Shown here piece after piece: positions 26,601-34,344 of a stretch of 64,000 nt of DNA. How positions within the stretch are numbered: position 1 is the first letter of the stretch; each line of letters begins with the position of its first letter. The position numbers and the translations under genes are program-made. The notes beneath the pieces are model-generated. The model saw nothing but the letters and a program-made list of their open reading frames with translations. It was not told where the DNA came from and did no database searches. The stretch comes from Promicromonospora sp049532985 (lineage in GTDB: Bacteria; Actinomycetota; Actinomycetes; Actinomycetales; Cellulomonadaceae): positions 1,488,001 to 1,552,000 of the forward strand of contig NZ_CP186693.1 in assembly GCF_049532985.1 (NCBI RefSeq), given 5' to 3'.

Positions 26601-27378
26601 GACCCTGCTCATCATTCGCCCGATCACCATGTCCGGGACGCAGGACGAGGCGCGGACGGTCGCTATCAGGCTCCTTGAGGCCTCCGAGGCGATCTCCGAC
26701 CCAGCCACTCGAGTCAGGGTTGCCAGCGAGATCGGCCTGGACACGCCACTCTCGCGTTCCGACATAGCCCCCGAGCCGGGAGAATTGACCGGGCTCCTCA
26801 TCGCCGCCGGCATCATCCCCGACGACCAGACGAGCTTCACGCCAGACGTGGTCGCGGATCCCGGAACGCTCGAAGCCGCGATCGCACGCTCGACAGAATT
26901 CGTGCACTACATGTCACCGACACTCGTCCCGGCAGCGGCAGTCGCCACCGTAATGGACAGTCGCCGCGTGCCCCGGCCAGTCAAGCAAATGATCGTAGAC
27001 CACCTTGACCAATACACCTCAGGCGTCGATCCGCAAGGACTTCGGGCCATCGCAGAATACTGCGAGAGCCAGAAACTGGAACTCACCGAAGAGCAGCTTG
27101 CGGCACTGATCAATGGTGCCGCCAGCCCTCAGACGCTGGTCGCACTGATCGCCCGATCCATTCCGGAGCCCGCCACTGTGCAACGTTTGGTCCACCAAAT
27201 CGGCGACGTCTATGCCGAGATCAGCAGCTACGGCACATCGAAACCCCTAGTCCCCGCTGACGACGCCCACAGAGCAATCCTCAGCCGCCTCGAAGAGGCA
27301 GGCATAGTCACCAGTTTCCCCGAAACATCCGACGGCAAACACCTCCGCGTCCACCGCCACCATCGGCCCCTAGACTGA
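23689..27378 (+). CDS. YobI-like P-loop NTPase (first paralogue)
   Basis: A 1,229-residue protein. Walker A GAYGTGKSS at residues 58-66; Walker B VVFEDIDRFEN near 246. Between them two membrane helices lie near residues 145-165 (PAIIIGLLAAALLVLSG) and 178-200. After the NTPase come RTKFFDLVIPVVPFI and a long helical, repeat-like C-terminal region of ~700 residues. This is the layout of the YobI-like group of the KAP/STAND NTPases, large membrane-attached ATPases suspected of a role in anti-phage defence. The gene is monocistronic. The second paralogue is at 50192-53860; they share order and motifs but differ strongly in sequence. Confidence 0.72.
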   Translation: MGDSTNASTTVPPSDASSPGVVLASLTPRYEEGDHGLYLELLKDAITRNEAHNIALTGAYGTGKSSILQQLVRDLEENGDKVVSISLSSLGAPDKTSTAEDANPAATTPTNQIQKEIVKQILYQARPQDMPKSRFRRTTRGRMVDGVLPAIIIGLLAAALLVLSGQISRVVNSGALAALAVFILAFVAVGTGTYLLLRLTRGKLVIDGISAGPSSANITLSPRSTSYFDEYLDEIVYFFDETRRNLVVFEDIDRFENTEIFETLRSLNTLLNRAQQLDKLPIRFIYAMRDSVFEQLGEDLTAADQATAGATESKPAEQRETNQAHTVTSLDLARESVERANRTKFFDLVIPVVPFISRQNARDLMSKTFNGPHFKVSPELISLVARHIADMRLVTNIWNEFRVFHRQLIKGKHPVPELDDNHLFAIVVYKNVHLADFEKIRLGTSELDALYEFGRKHIAAIAGNRVAMAATHRQALDGLDTLEYRADRMTEKLFELAKNLSSNGKARVHLGGQWLTTPKSIDAAFWRDFIKNDANLLIDTSAGHLGLNPARLGKLIHETFDPAHWEKEERPRLELELHKLTSDIAKVRHASWAQLYRSPEVTPPTESTTPVTFAERAKALIKSPLARELIERDYLDEYFSLYISPFYGDHINVNAMNYVLRQVDKGMPDLTYELSGDEVDAILRERPEAVREPSMHNISIVDHLIKGGRSAASVIADELLTSVTAGIPFINSYLRQGKDAPGLVKMLTRRWDAIFSFLVEHAPVSDGLRHALVDAALASWDSRIEYQLDESVRVYIEEYYTSFPTLTTDGSHGSHAAQLVVTAGAKLRDVRPLSKGSLAIVRAANAYTITAENLTHLTGVQDPAMDLVKKASEPIYAYTLERLDDYMALDRTGPTVIEPEAFDEIVNDVAGAHPDLIEMFVARADPFCQTTQIAKVDEVAWSALAQYLKLEPSIENIYEYIQKRGVDSDLATLLIIRPITMSGTQDEARTVAIRLLEASEAISDPATRVRVASEIGLDTPLSRSDIAPEPGELTGLLIAAGIIPDDQTSFTPDVVADPGTLEAAIARSTEFVHYMSPTLVPAAAVATVMDSRRVPRPVKQMIVDHLDQYTSGVDPQGLRAIAEYCESQKLELTEEQLAALINGAASPQTLVALIARSIPEPATVQRLVHQIGDVYAEISSYGTSKPLVPADDAHRAILSRLEEAGIVTSFPETSDGKHLRVHRHHRPLD

Positions 27379-27387
27379 ACCCGGCCC

Positions 27388-27600
27388 CTAGAGCAAACAT
27401 CGGTCCTGACCGGCGAACGTCTCGACGAATCGTGCCGCCACGTAGCCGGCGCTGATGCCCAGATCGATCTCGGGACTGTCGGGCAGGTGAGCCGACCTCT
27501 GCACGTCGGCCACTGAGTCGATCCGTTCTACCGCGCGATCGAACTGCTCACGGGCGCTCGCCCAGTGGTCTGGGTGTGGCGCACGGGGTCTTCTACGTCC
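27388..27600 (-). pseudogene. Possible frameshifted extension of the thiopeptide-type protein
   Basis: Directly after the stop of the thiopeptide-type gene, another minus-strand frame reads HWASAREQFDRAVERIDSV and ISAGYVAARFVETF before a stop at 27388. Composition is protein-like but there is no start codon of its own with a ribosome site. It could be the old C-terminus shifted out of frame or the end of a separate lost gene. Confidence 0.3.
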
Positions 27601-28435
27601 GAGGACTGCTGGAGTGATGAAGGCCTGTTCCGTGCTGGCTGGCCGTGGTGATCTGTGCGTTAGTGTCCGGCAGGCAGGGTTCGTCTCCGAAGGTTGCCTG
27701 CATTGCGGCGCGGGCAAGCAATGCCTGGGTTGTCGTGGGCAGGCCGAGCCGGTTCCAGGCGAAGAGCACATGCAGGGCGATGATCGCCCGGATTCCGCGT
27801 GTGAGCTCGCCGTGGTGGCGCAGTGCCCGGAGGGTGTGGCCGGTTGCTTCGTAGGTGGAGAGCCAGTCGGCGCCGACGAGCTCGGTGCGGGCTTGGCCGA
27901 GCAGGAGCTGGCGTATGCCGTTGCTGTAGGACGTCCACGCCTCGGTGGTGGGTGCTGGGGTGGGCAGCGCGGGGCGTTGTTCGGCGACCTTGGCCCAGAC
28001 GTCTCCTTGTTCGTTGGGTTCCAGTCCGGCGGCGCGCATCAGGGCGGTGAACAGGACCAGGGACCGCTCGGGTCGGTCGGTCGGGGCGTTCCTGAGGTAG
28101 GTCAGGAGGTTGCGGCTGTCGCCGTGGAAGAGGGCATGGGCGGCGTTCATCCCGCCTGGGCCGCCGAAGGCGTGTGTTTCCGGTTCGTAGATGTCGCTGG
28201 TCCAGGTGGTCCCGTCGGTCAGGAGCGGGTGGACCGGGTCGCTGTTGGACGGTTGCGCGAGGAGGTAGCGGATGCGCCACGGGCCTTTGCGGACGTAGAA
28301 CCAGGCTGTGATGAGCCTGTCGGTCTCGGCGGCGGGCAGGGCGCTGGTCAGGTGGGCGACGGCTCGGTGTTCACGCTGTTCTGGGGTTGTGCCGGGGTAG
28401 TCGATCGTGACGTGTTTCCAGGTGGTCTGGTCCAT
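27593..28435 (-). CDS. Thiopeptide-type bacteriocin biosynthesis protein
   Basis: A 280-residue protein. The ATG at 28435 is chosen because AAGGA precedes it; an ATG at 28453 is possible. The N-terminus WKHVTIDYPG and the ITAWFYVRKGPWRIRYLL segment match the domain shared by thiopeptide-type proteins and the elimination domain of split LanB enzymes. In FxLD-type loci such a protein assists the dehydratase with glutamate elimination. The LanB here already has its own C-terminal domain, so this stand-alone copy would be an additional elimination domain or a RiPP binding partner. Last gene of the operon. Confidence 0.75.
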   Translation of the reverse strand: MDQTTWKHVTIDYPGTTPEQREHRAVAHLTSALPAAETDRLITAWFYVRKGPWRIRYLLAQPSNSDPVHPLLTDGTTWTSDIYEPETHAFGGPGGMNAAHALFHGDSRNLLTYLRNAPTDRPERSLVLFTALMRAAGLEPNEQGDVWAKVAEQRPALPTPAPTTEAWTSYSNGIRQLLLGQARTELVGADWLSTYEATGHTLRALRHHGELTRGIRAIIALHVLFAWNRLGLPTTTQALLARAAMQATFGDEPCLPDTNAQITTASQHGTGLHHSSSPRT

Positions 28436-28463
28436 GGTGGTGTCCTTCGTCATCGCAGCGGGG

Positions 28464-29537
28464 TCAGCACAGTAGGAGGCATGCGTCCCAGTTGGTCCTG
28501 GTCCCGGCGACAGCGAGCGCGGCGCCCGCGCGGCCGTCGAGCAGGCCCGGCTGCTCGCCGGCGGTGATGGTCGCGTCGTGGAGGGCTTGGAGGTGGTCGA
28601 TGCTGAGCGGTGTGAGCGCGTCGGCGGCGATCCGGCGGCCGGTAGTCAGGGTGCCGGCGGTGCCGTGACACAGCCCTCGGTCGGTGAAGCTCCCGGTCTG
28701 GGCGGGGTCGAGGATGCAGGCGGTGAACGCGGTCTCGGCGCGTCGTTGACGGGTAGTGTCGCCGAGGGCACGGGCTGCCAGTTGTAGGGCTCGGGTGATG
28801 CCCGGTGTGCCGTAGCACCAGGACGGCCGGCTCGGATCTGTCTGGCTGGGCTGGTTGTGTTGGAGGTCGGTGCGGGTGAGGGTTTGCGGCCACCAGGTCG
28901 CGCCGTCGGCGGTGTGTTGTTCCCAGGTGTCGAGCCAGGACAGGATCCGGTGGATGGCCTTGGTCTGGCCTTCGACGTGGAGGCCGTCGAGGTGGGTCAG
29001 GGAGAGCAGGGCCAGGGGTCCGGTGATGCCGTGGGCCATGCCGTGGTTGCTGTGCCCGCCGGCGGGGTCGGGCTGGTCCCGTCTGGGGCCGTTGCTGCAC
29101 CACCAGCCGGGCAGTTCGCCGACTGGTTCGGTGAGGCGGACCAGGTAGGTCAGGACGTCACGGAGCAGGTCGTGGTCGCCGAGCCGGCGCAGGGCGACGC
29201 CGAGGCCGGTCAAGCCGCGGATCAGGTCGTACTCGGCGTAGTCGGGACGACGGCCCTGGTCGATTCGTCGATGAGCTGCGTCCAGCTTGCGGCGAGTGAC
29301 GATCACGGTGCCGTCGGAGGCTACTGCACGGGCATCAGTGAGTTCCGGCCACGATGCGGTGGCCAAGACGAACGCGAGGGCGGGCGCGCCGTGGAAGAGG
29401 CTGGCGTTGTCGGCGACGCTGACACCGCCCCCGACGGCGTCCTGCAGTGCGGTGAACGCTGCGGCCCGGTCGCCGGCCTCCAGATGGAGCAGCGCGATGC
29501 CAGCCGCTCCTTCGGCGAGCGACTGCCCGGTCACCAC
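28464..29537 (-). CDS. lanC: LanC-type lanthipeptide cyclase
   Basis: A 357-residue LanC. Zinc ligands are Cys241 (PSWCYGTPG) and Cys290-His291 (GLCHGTAG); the NHGMAHG motif (His165, His169) supplies the active-site His. It forms thioether rings by adding Cys to dehydroalanine/dehydrobutyrine. Its GTG start overlaps the LanB stop. All ligands are intact, in contrast to the LanC-like protein at 42801-44222. Confidence 0.9.
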   Translation of the reverse strand: MVTGQSLAEGAAGIALLHLEAGDRAAAFTALQDAVGGGVSVADNASLFHGAPALAFVLATASWPELTDARAVASDGTVIVTRRKLDAAHRRIDQGRRPDYAEYDLIRGLTGLGVALRRLGDHDLLRDVLTYLVRLTEPVGELPGWWCSNGPRRDQPDPAGGHSNHGMAHGITGPLALLSLTHLDGLHVEGQTKAIHRILSWLDTWEQHTADGATWWPQTLTRTDLQHNQPSQTDPSRPSWCYGTPGITRALQLAARALGDTTRQRRAETAFTACILDPAQTGSFTDRGLCHGTAGTLTTGRRIAADALTPLSIDHLQALHDATITAGEQPGLLDGRAGAALAVAGTRTNWDACLLLC

Positions 29538-32359
29538 GACGCCCCCTGGGCAAGCACGGGGTGCGCACGGTCCGTGCGGGCAGCGTTCGTGCGGGCGGCG
29601 TTGAGGTGGGCGAGGCTGGTCAGGGCGAGGGATCGGGCCAGGCGCAGGCAGTGCCGTTCGGAGTCGAGGTCGACGCCGATCATTCGGGCGTGGTGCATGT
29701 GCAGCAGGTCGCCCAGGATCCGGTCGACGTCGAGACCGTCGCGGTCCACCCGCACTCGGTAGGCAGCGACCGCCTCAAGGAGGTCCTGGTCGATCTGGTA
29801 CTCGCGGGCCGCGGCGAGCTGTGCACGGTCCAGGCGCGGTCCGCCGCGGTGGGGCGCGTGGTCGGCGAGCCAGCGGGGAGCGTCGCCGGTGAAGGCGTGC
29901 GCGATGGCCAGCATCCCGGCGGCAGTCGACGCCTGCCGGTCTCCGGACAGGCGGCTCAGGGCGGTGCGGGAGTCGGCCGCGAACATGGCCTCGGCGGCGG
30001 CCAGGGTCTGGCCGGTGCCGTATCGGGTCTCGGGCCGGTAGGTGTTGAGGCTGTAGTCGGTCAGGAGGTCACCGTCGTGCAGTCTCTCGGCGTGCCCAGC
30101 AAGGAGATGAGCGGCTTGGGCGTGAGTGATGTCGTGGAGGGGGACCCGGACTCGCAGGTGGTGGTCTGGGTTGGGGTAACGGATGAACCAGGCGCCCCGG
30201 GGCAGCCCGGTCCGGGCCAAGTAAGCCAGGATCGGATCGGTCGGACCGTGGAACCGGGCTTCCAACCACTGCCCGCTGCCTGGCCGATGCTGGATCGTGG
30301 TGGTGGGCCTGACGGGTCGAGGGGCCGGCTGAGGTGTGGGTGGTGTGCTGGTCAGGGTGAGGAGGATCTCGGTGGGGCGGCCGCCGATCCAGCCGGACGG
30401 GCCGGGAGCCTCGGTCAGGACCGCGTCCTGGTTCCGGTCGAGGTGGCTGCGTAGCAGGGCGAGGTGGGCGTCCTCGTCCAGGTCGAGCCGGATCCTGACG
30501 TCGTCGTCGCCGAGCAGCACATGCCGCGGGATGTGATGGCCCTCGCGTCGGCGCGCCCAGGCATCGTGCCACTGGGACCATGTTCCGGCGCGGGTGGGCA
30601 GGGCCGTGCTCGGGATGGCCCAGCGGGCGGGGTGCAGGATCGAACGGCCTCGTCGGACCTTGGGCAGGAAGGGCAAGTTGCCCGCGTACCCCCACTTGAA
30701 CGGGGTGCAGGGTGCGTTCCAGGCTGTCCAGATCTCGGTGAGGAATCGGGTCAGGGGTTGCTGGGCGGTCGCGAGCAGGACGGCGTTGAGCAGCAGGGGC
30801 TCGATCACGTGCCCGGTCGTGCGGGACTCCAGCCACAGGCGGTGGGCGTCGCCGGCGACGGCGAGGTCGTCAACCGTGTGCGCGGGGTCGGGGTGGAAGT
30901 CGCCCACCGGCAGGACAGGAAGGAACTGCGGGGTGCGGGCGAGGGCGGCCAGTCGGGCCTGCAGCGGAGGTGCGGACAGCTGCACGAGCCGTGCGCCGGG
31001 CATCGCGGTCGGTAGGCCTTGGTATACGTTGCGGAACTGGTCCTGCTCGGCCGGTTCGAGCAGGTGCAAGAAGCGCGCTGCGGCGACGCCGGCGTGGCGC
31101 GCACCGCTGACCACGTTCAGGGTGAACCTGCCCTGGTCCAGATCGCCGGTGGTGGGGGCCGCGAGGGTGAATCGCAGCTCGGTGTGCGGGATCGGCGGAC
31201 GGTCGTCCTGGACCGTCAGTTGGTCGAGCAGGTCGTCGTCCAGGACGACCTCCGCGCCGCCGTCCAGCGCGGACTGCTGGGCTAGACCCATCAGCAGCGA
31301 ATCGGTGGCGGTGAACGGCATCGGTGTCGGGCGGGGCATGCCGCGGTAGCCGCGGGGAAAGCCGAGCACAGTGAGGACATCGCGCAGCGGCACGGCTGCT
31401 CCGGGGCCCCACCGGTCCAGGAACGCTGCGTGGTAGGTGTCCCAGCCGGGCAGTCGCGGTGCGATGGCGGTCAGCGTGTTGGCGGCTTCTTGTGCTTCGC
31501 GGACCACGGAGGGCGGCAGCGTCACGGCAGCGTCGATGCGCCGGTCGACGGTGGTCCTGTCTCCCGTCGGGGAGAGCGCGTCATGGGAATCAGGGTGGGG
31601 CGTGTGGTGGGCGGCCCGGACCACGGTGGTGATCGGCGGGCGAAGATCGGAGATCAGCACGCCCTCGCGCACCAGAGCAGTCAGCAGCACCTCGACGTCG
31701 TCGAGGCACGTCGCGAGCTTCTCGGCGGTGATCGTGGCCAGGTCAGCGAATACGATCGGCGTGCGTGCGGCCTGGACCGCAACGTGGATCGGCTGCGTCA
31801 ATTCGATCTCGACGTCCCACAGGCGATCGTCCGCAGTGCGGGCGGCAGGCAGCACCCAGGCCCCGCCGCGGGCATACCCGAGCGCGTTGGTGACCACCTG
31901 TGCTGTGCGGAGCGAGGCACGGTCCTGCTCGGCTGCCGCGACGTGCCGTGCGATGTGAAGCTCGTCGGGGCGTGCAATGTCGTGGTGTCCCTCGCCCCAG
32001 GCCACGGCGGTATGGGCACCGAAGGCGGCCGGCGCGATGCCCGCGAACCGGCCGAAGGGCGTGGCGCGAGTGGTCCACCGCAGCAGGTAGCGCAGGACCG
32101 TCTCGGTCAGGCGACGCAGCCGGCGGGTGGAGACCGGGTCACCACGCAGCGCGGCATCGATTCGCGTGGCGAGGTCGGGAGCTGCCTGGGTGACCACGTC
32201 GGAGAACTCCGGTAGTTCCCACACCCGGGTGAGCCAGTCGATCCAGTGTGCGGGTTGATCGGTCGTCAGGTCCGGCCAGTCGGGCAGGACCAGGTCCGAG
32301 GGGTAGGCGGCGGCCCTGACAAGTGCCGCGTGCGCGGTGCGGAACATGCGTCGATCCAC
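29531..32359 (-). CDS. lanB: LanB-type lanthipeptide dehydratase
   Basis: A 942-residue class I dehydratase. The N-terminal ~640 residues are the glutamylation domain (typical segments TRATPFGRFAGI, FPRGYRG, TLNVVSGARH); the C-terminal ~280 residues are the SpaB_C elimination domain (GAWFIRYPNPDHHLRVRVPL). It dehydrates Ser/Thr of the precursor using glutamyl-tRNA. GTG at 32359 follows CTTGGAGC. It lies downstream of the precursor gene and is coupled to LanC. Full length suggests it is functional. Confidence 0.9.
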   Translation of the reverse strand: MDRRMFRTAHAALVRAAAYPSDLVLPDWPDLTTDQPAHWIDWLTRVWELPEFSDVVTQAAPDLATRIDAALRGDPVSTRRLRRLTETVLRYLLRWTTRATPFGRFAGIAPAAFGAHTAVAWGEGHHDIARPDELHIARHVAAAEQDRASLRTAQVVTNALGYARGGAWVLPAARTADDRLWDVEIELTQPIHVAVQAARTPIVFADLATITAEKLATCLDDVEVLLTALVREGVLISDLRPPITTVVRAAHHTPHPDSHDALSPTGDRTTVDRRIDAAVTLPPSVVREAQEAANTLTAIAPRLPGWDTYHAAFLDRWGPGAAVPLRDVLTVLGFPRGYRGMPRPTPMPFTATDSLLMGLAQQSALDGGAEVVLDDDLLDQLTVQDDRPPIPHTELRFTLAAPTTGDLDQGRFTLNVVSGARHAGVAAARFLHLLEPAEQDQFRNVYQGLPTAMPGARLVQLSAPPLQARLAALARTPQFLPVLPVGDFHPDPAHTVDDLAVAGDAHRLWLESRTTGHVIEPLLLNAVLLATAQQPLTRFLTEIWTAWNAPCTPFKWGYAGNLPFLPKVRRGRSILHPARWAIPSTALPTRAGTWSQWHDAWARRREGHHIPRHVLLGDDDVRIRLDLDEDAHLALLRSHLDRNQDAVLTEAPGPSGWIGGRPTEILLTLTSTPPTPQPAPRPVRPTTTIQHRPGSGQWLEARFHGPTDPILAYLARTGLPRGAWFIRYPNPDHHLRVRVPLHDITHAQAAHLLAGHAERLHDGDLLTDYSLNTYRPETRYGTGQTLAAAEAMFAADSRTALSRLSGDRQASTAAGMLAIAHAFTGDAPRWLADHAPHRGGPRLDRAQLAAAREYQIDQDLLEAVAAYRVRVDRDGLDVDRILGDLLHMHHARMIGVDLDSERHCLRLARSLALTSLAHLNAARTNAARTDRAHPVLAQGASW

Positions 32360-32436
32360 GCTCCAAGAGGGTTCAGGAGATGACGCGGGCCCGGCCGGGG
32401 AGCGGCCGGGCCCGATCAGCGGGTGTCACCCAGGTG

Positions 32437-32589
32437 TCACTGGTTCCCGCGGTTGGAGTTGACGTTCTTCCCGCCGGTGCAGGCATCCGAACCGGTGTTG
32501 CCCGAGCCGCAGTCGTCGTCGGTGTTGGTGGCGTAGGCGCTGGTGCCGGGCCCGGCGTCGACCAGGCGAAGGTTCAGGACAAGGTTCAT
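32437..32589 (-). CDS. FxLD-like lanthipeptide precursor
   Basis: A 50-residue peptide. The leader MNLVLNLRLVDAG resembles the FxLD leader but has an LxLR variant in place of F-x-L-D. The core has Cys27 and Cys37, Ser/Thr at 21, 23, 29, 32, 34, 38 and 45, and three consecutive Asp (24-26). Two thioether rings can form. The Asp-rich TDDDC stretch is a natural target for the neighbouring PCMT-type enzyme, which in comparable systems turns Asp into isoAsp or a succinimide. The ATG overlaps the stop of that methyltransferase (ATGA). Its size and place between methyltransferase and LanB fit a precursor. Confidence 0.75.
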   Translation of the reverse strand: MNLVLNLRLVDAGPGTSAYATNTDDDCGSGNTGSDACTGGKNVNSNRGNQ

Positions 32590-33830
32590 TGGGAGGCTCC
32601 GTTCTGTCGGTTGGTGAAGGAAAGGACGAGACGGCTGTGCCGCTTGTCCAGGACCGCCCCGTCCGGCAGGGCGGCGTCCGGGGTCGCTGTGGGCAGGACA
32701 ACCAGCTCCGGGGCAGGACAACCCGCCTCGACCCAGGCACGCATCAGAACGACCATGTGCTCGGCTGCGGCTGCAGCATCGGGGCCGTGCGCGTAGGACC
32801 CGAGGTCGAACTGCTTGCCGGTCCAACGAAGCTCGGACCGATAGGCGAAGGTGCGGCCGTCCAGGGTGGCCGGGGAACCGTGTTGCCACCCCGGCGTGAC
32901 GACGCCAGCGGTGATGGCCGAGTCCTGTGCCGAGAGCAGCACGTTCTGCTTGCCCTGACGGATCGCCAGCCAGGTGTCCAGGTCCGACAGCGCGGTGCGG
33001 GCCGGCAGGCTCACCCCGGCCCATGCCTCCACGCGGGGCTGGTCCAGGATGCCCGCCAGCGACGCCTCCTCGACCTGCTCGCCCTCGTCCAGCCGCAGGT
33101 GAACGTCCTCGGCGAGATCGAGATAGCGCACGGCGCTGGCCCCATCGCCCTGCATGGCGACGAACCCGCACAGGCGATGGCTGACACTGGACAGCCGATC
33201 CCCGGAGCGGCGTAGCGCCCAGGAGCGGGTGGTGCCATACATCCGCAGCGGCACGACCAGCACGCCGTCGTTGGTCAGCTGGTCACGCCAGGCCGGCGGG
33301 ATGTCCCACGCCCCGACCGTGACGATGATCAAGTCGTAGCGGCGGCCCTCCACGATGGGATGCTCGGCGTCCGCACACACCACCGTGACGTCGTCGTAGC
33401 CCGCCGCGCTCAGGCACGCCGAAGCCCGATCGGTGACCTCACGGTCGATGTCGACGGTCAGGACAGAGCCGGAGGGGCCCACCAGCTCACGCAGGAGCGC
33501 GGCGTTGTAGCCCCCGGACCCGATCTCCAGGACGTCGCGGCCCTCCAGCGAGCCGAGAGCGTCGGCGCTCTGGCCCAGCATCTCGGCCACCAGATAGGGC
33601 GCCGAGACCGAGCTGATGTTCTCGCCCGTCGGAAGCTGCTTGGTGATGATGGTCTTGTTCTCATACGCCCGTTCCACCGGGATCCCCGGTGTGAACAGCT
33701 CACGAGGAACCTTCCGCAGCGCCGCCTCCACCTCCGGACGCAGCGTGCGCCCCTTGCCCCGCTGATCGGCGGCCAACAGGTCGACCAACGCATCGCGAAG
33801 ATCTTGGCTATCTGCGGTACTGACGCTCAT
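32586..33830 (-). CDS. FxLD-system PCMT-like methyltransferase
   Basis: A 414-residue protein. ATG at 33830 follows AAGGGG. N-terminal PCMT domain: LRKVPRELFTP, SSVSAPYLVAEM, SAM motif I VLEIGSGGYNAALL, TVDIDR, and a LIIVTVGAWDIP segment. A C-terminal ~170-residue extension is typical of the FxLD methyltransferase family. It would methylate Asp in the modified peptide. It is translationally coupled to the precursor. Homologues in this window are at 46103-47353 (close) and 21184-22233 (distant). Confidence 0.85.
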   Translation of the reverse strand: MSVSTADSQDLRDALVDLLAADQRGKGRTLRPEVEAALRKVPRELFTPGIPVERAYENKTIITKQLPTGENISSVSAPYLVAEMLGQSADALGSLEGRDVLEIGSGGYNAALLRELVGPSGSVLTVDIDREVTDRASACLSAAGYDDVTVVCADAEHPIVEGRRYDLIIVTVGAWDIPPAWRDQLTNDGVLVVPLRMYGTTRSWALRRSGDRLSSVSHRLCGFVAMQGDGASAVRYLDLAEDVHLRLDEGEQVEEASLAGILDQPRVEAWAGVSLPARTALSDLDTWLAIRQGKQNVLLSAQDSAITAGVVTPGWQHGSPATLDGRTFAYRSELRWTGKQFDLGSYAHGPDAAAAAEHMVVLMRAWVEAGCPAPELVVLPTATPDAALPDGAVLDKRHSRLVLSFTNRQNGASQ

Positions 33831-34167
33831 CCCTGGTATCCCCTTCAAGGTGCTGAAGACCGCCGCGGACCGGCGAGCCTGTAACAATCCGGGCGACCGC
33901 CCACACGAGGCGGGCCAACGGTCGCGCTCCTTCAACGTGCGGCCTCTCCGGAGCAGGGTCGCACCGAGCCAGGGCACGCAGATCGCTCGCTTCCAGCACG
34001 CTATAGCCGATCTCGTCGCCGTGCGGAGCGCGCAACGCGCCAGACCCTGCCAGGCGAAGAGCCCCATGGACCGGGCACAGCGGCTGGCCTCGGTCTGCCG
34101 CACGGGCTACGGGCAAGCCAGAGGAAACGGTCGCGAACTGTGTCGCGTCCTCCACGGCGTCGGCCAT
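33808..34167 (-). CDS. Hypothetical protein at the head of the lanthipeptide operon
   Basis: A 119-residue frame from an ATG preceded by GGAGGGAG; its 3' end overlaps the methyltransferase start by 23 bases. Reads MADAVEDATQFATV and has a His/Cys-containing middle (PLCPVHGALRLAGSG). A regulatory or antitoxin-like small protein is possible, since an XRE regulator is divergent. Composition is acceptable but not strong. Confidence 0.5.
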   Translation of the reverse strand: MADAVEDATQFATVSSGLPVARAADRGQPLCPVHGALRLAGSGALRAPHGDEIGYSVLEASDLRALARCDPAPERPHVEGARPLARLVWAVARIVTGSPVRGGLQHLEGDTRDERQYRR

Positions 34168-34344
34168 GTGTGTCTCCCTCCGCTCCAGCAGCGCAAACGT
34201 CGGCCGTGGGGGCACCGGATGGTGCTGACGCATCCGGCAACGACCTGGACTACCGTCTCCGATGCGGAGCGTCACGGGGAGACCAATCTGGCGGCCAATC
34301 TGGAGCGCGGGACCGGCGGCGAAGCAGAACACATCGGGGGCGTA

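Noticed and set aside
32586..33215. Open frame on the plus strand under the lanthipeptide methyltransferase and precursor
   Set aside because: Complement of well-supported minus-strand genes with family motifs.
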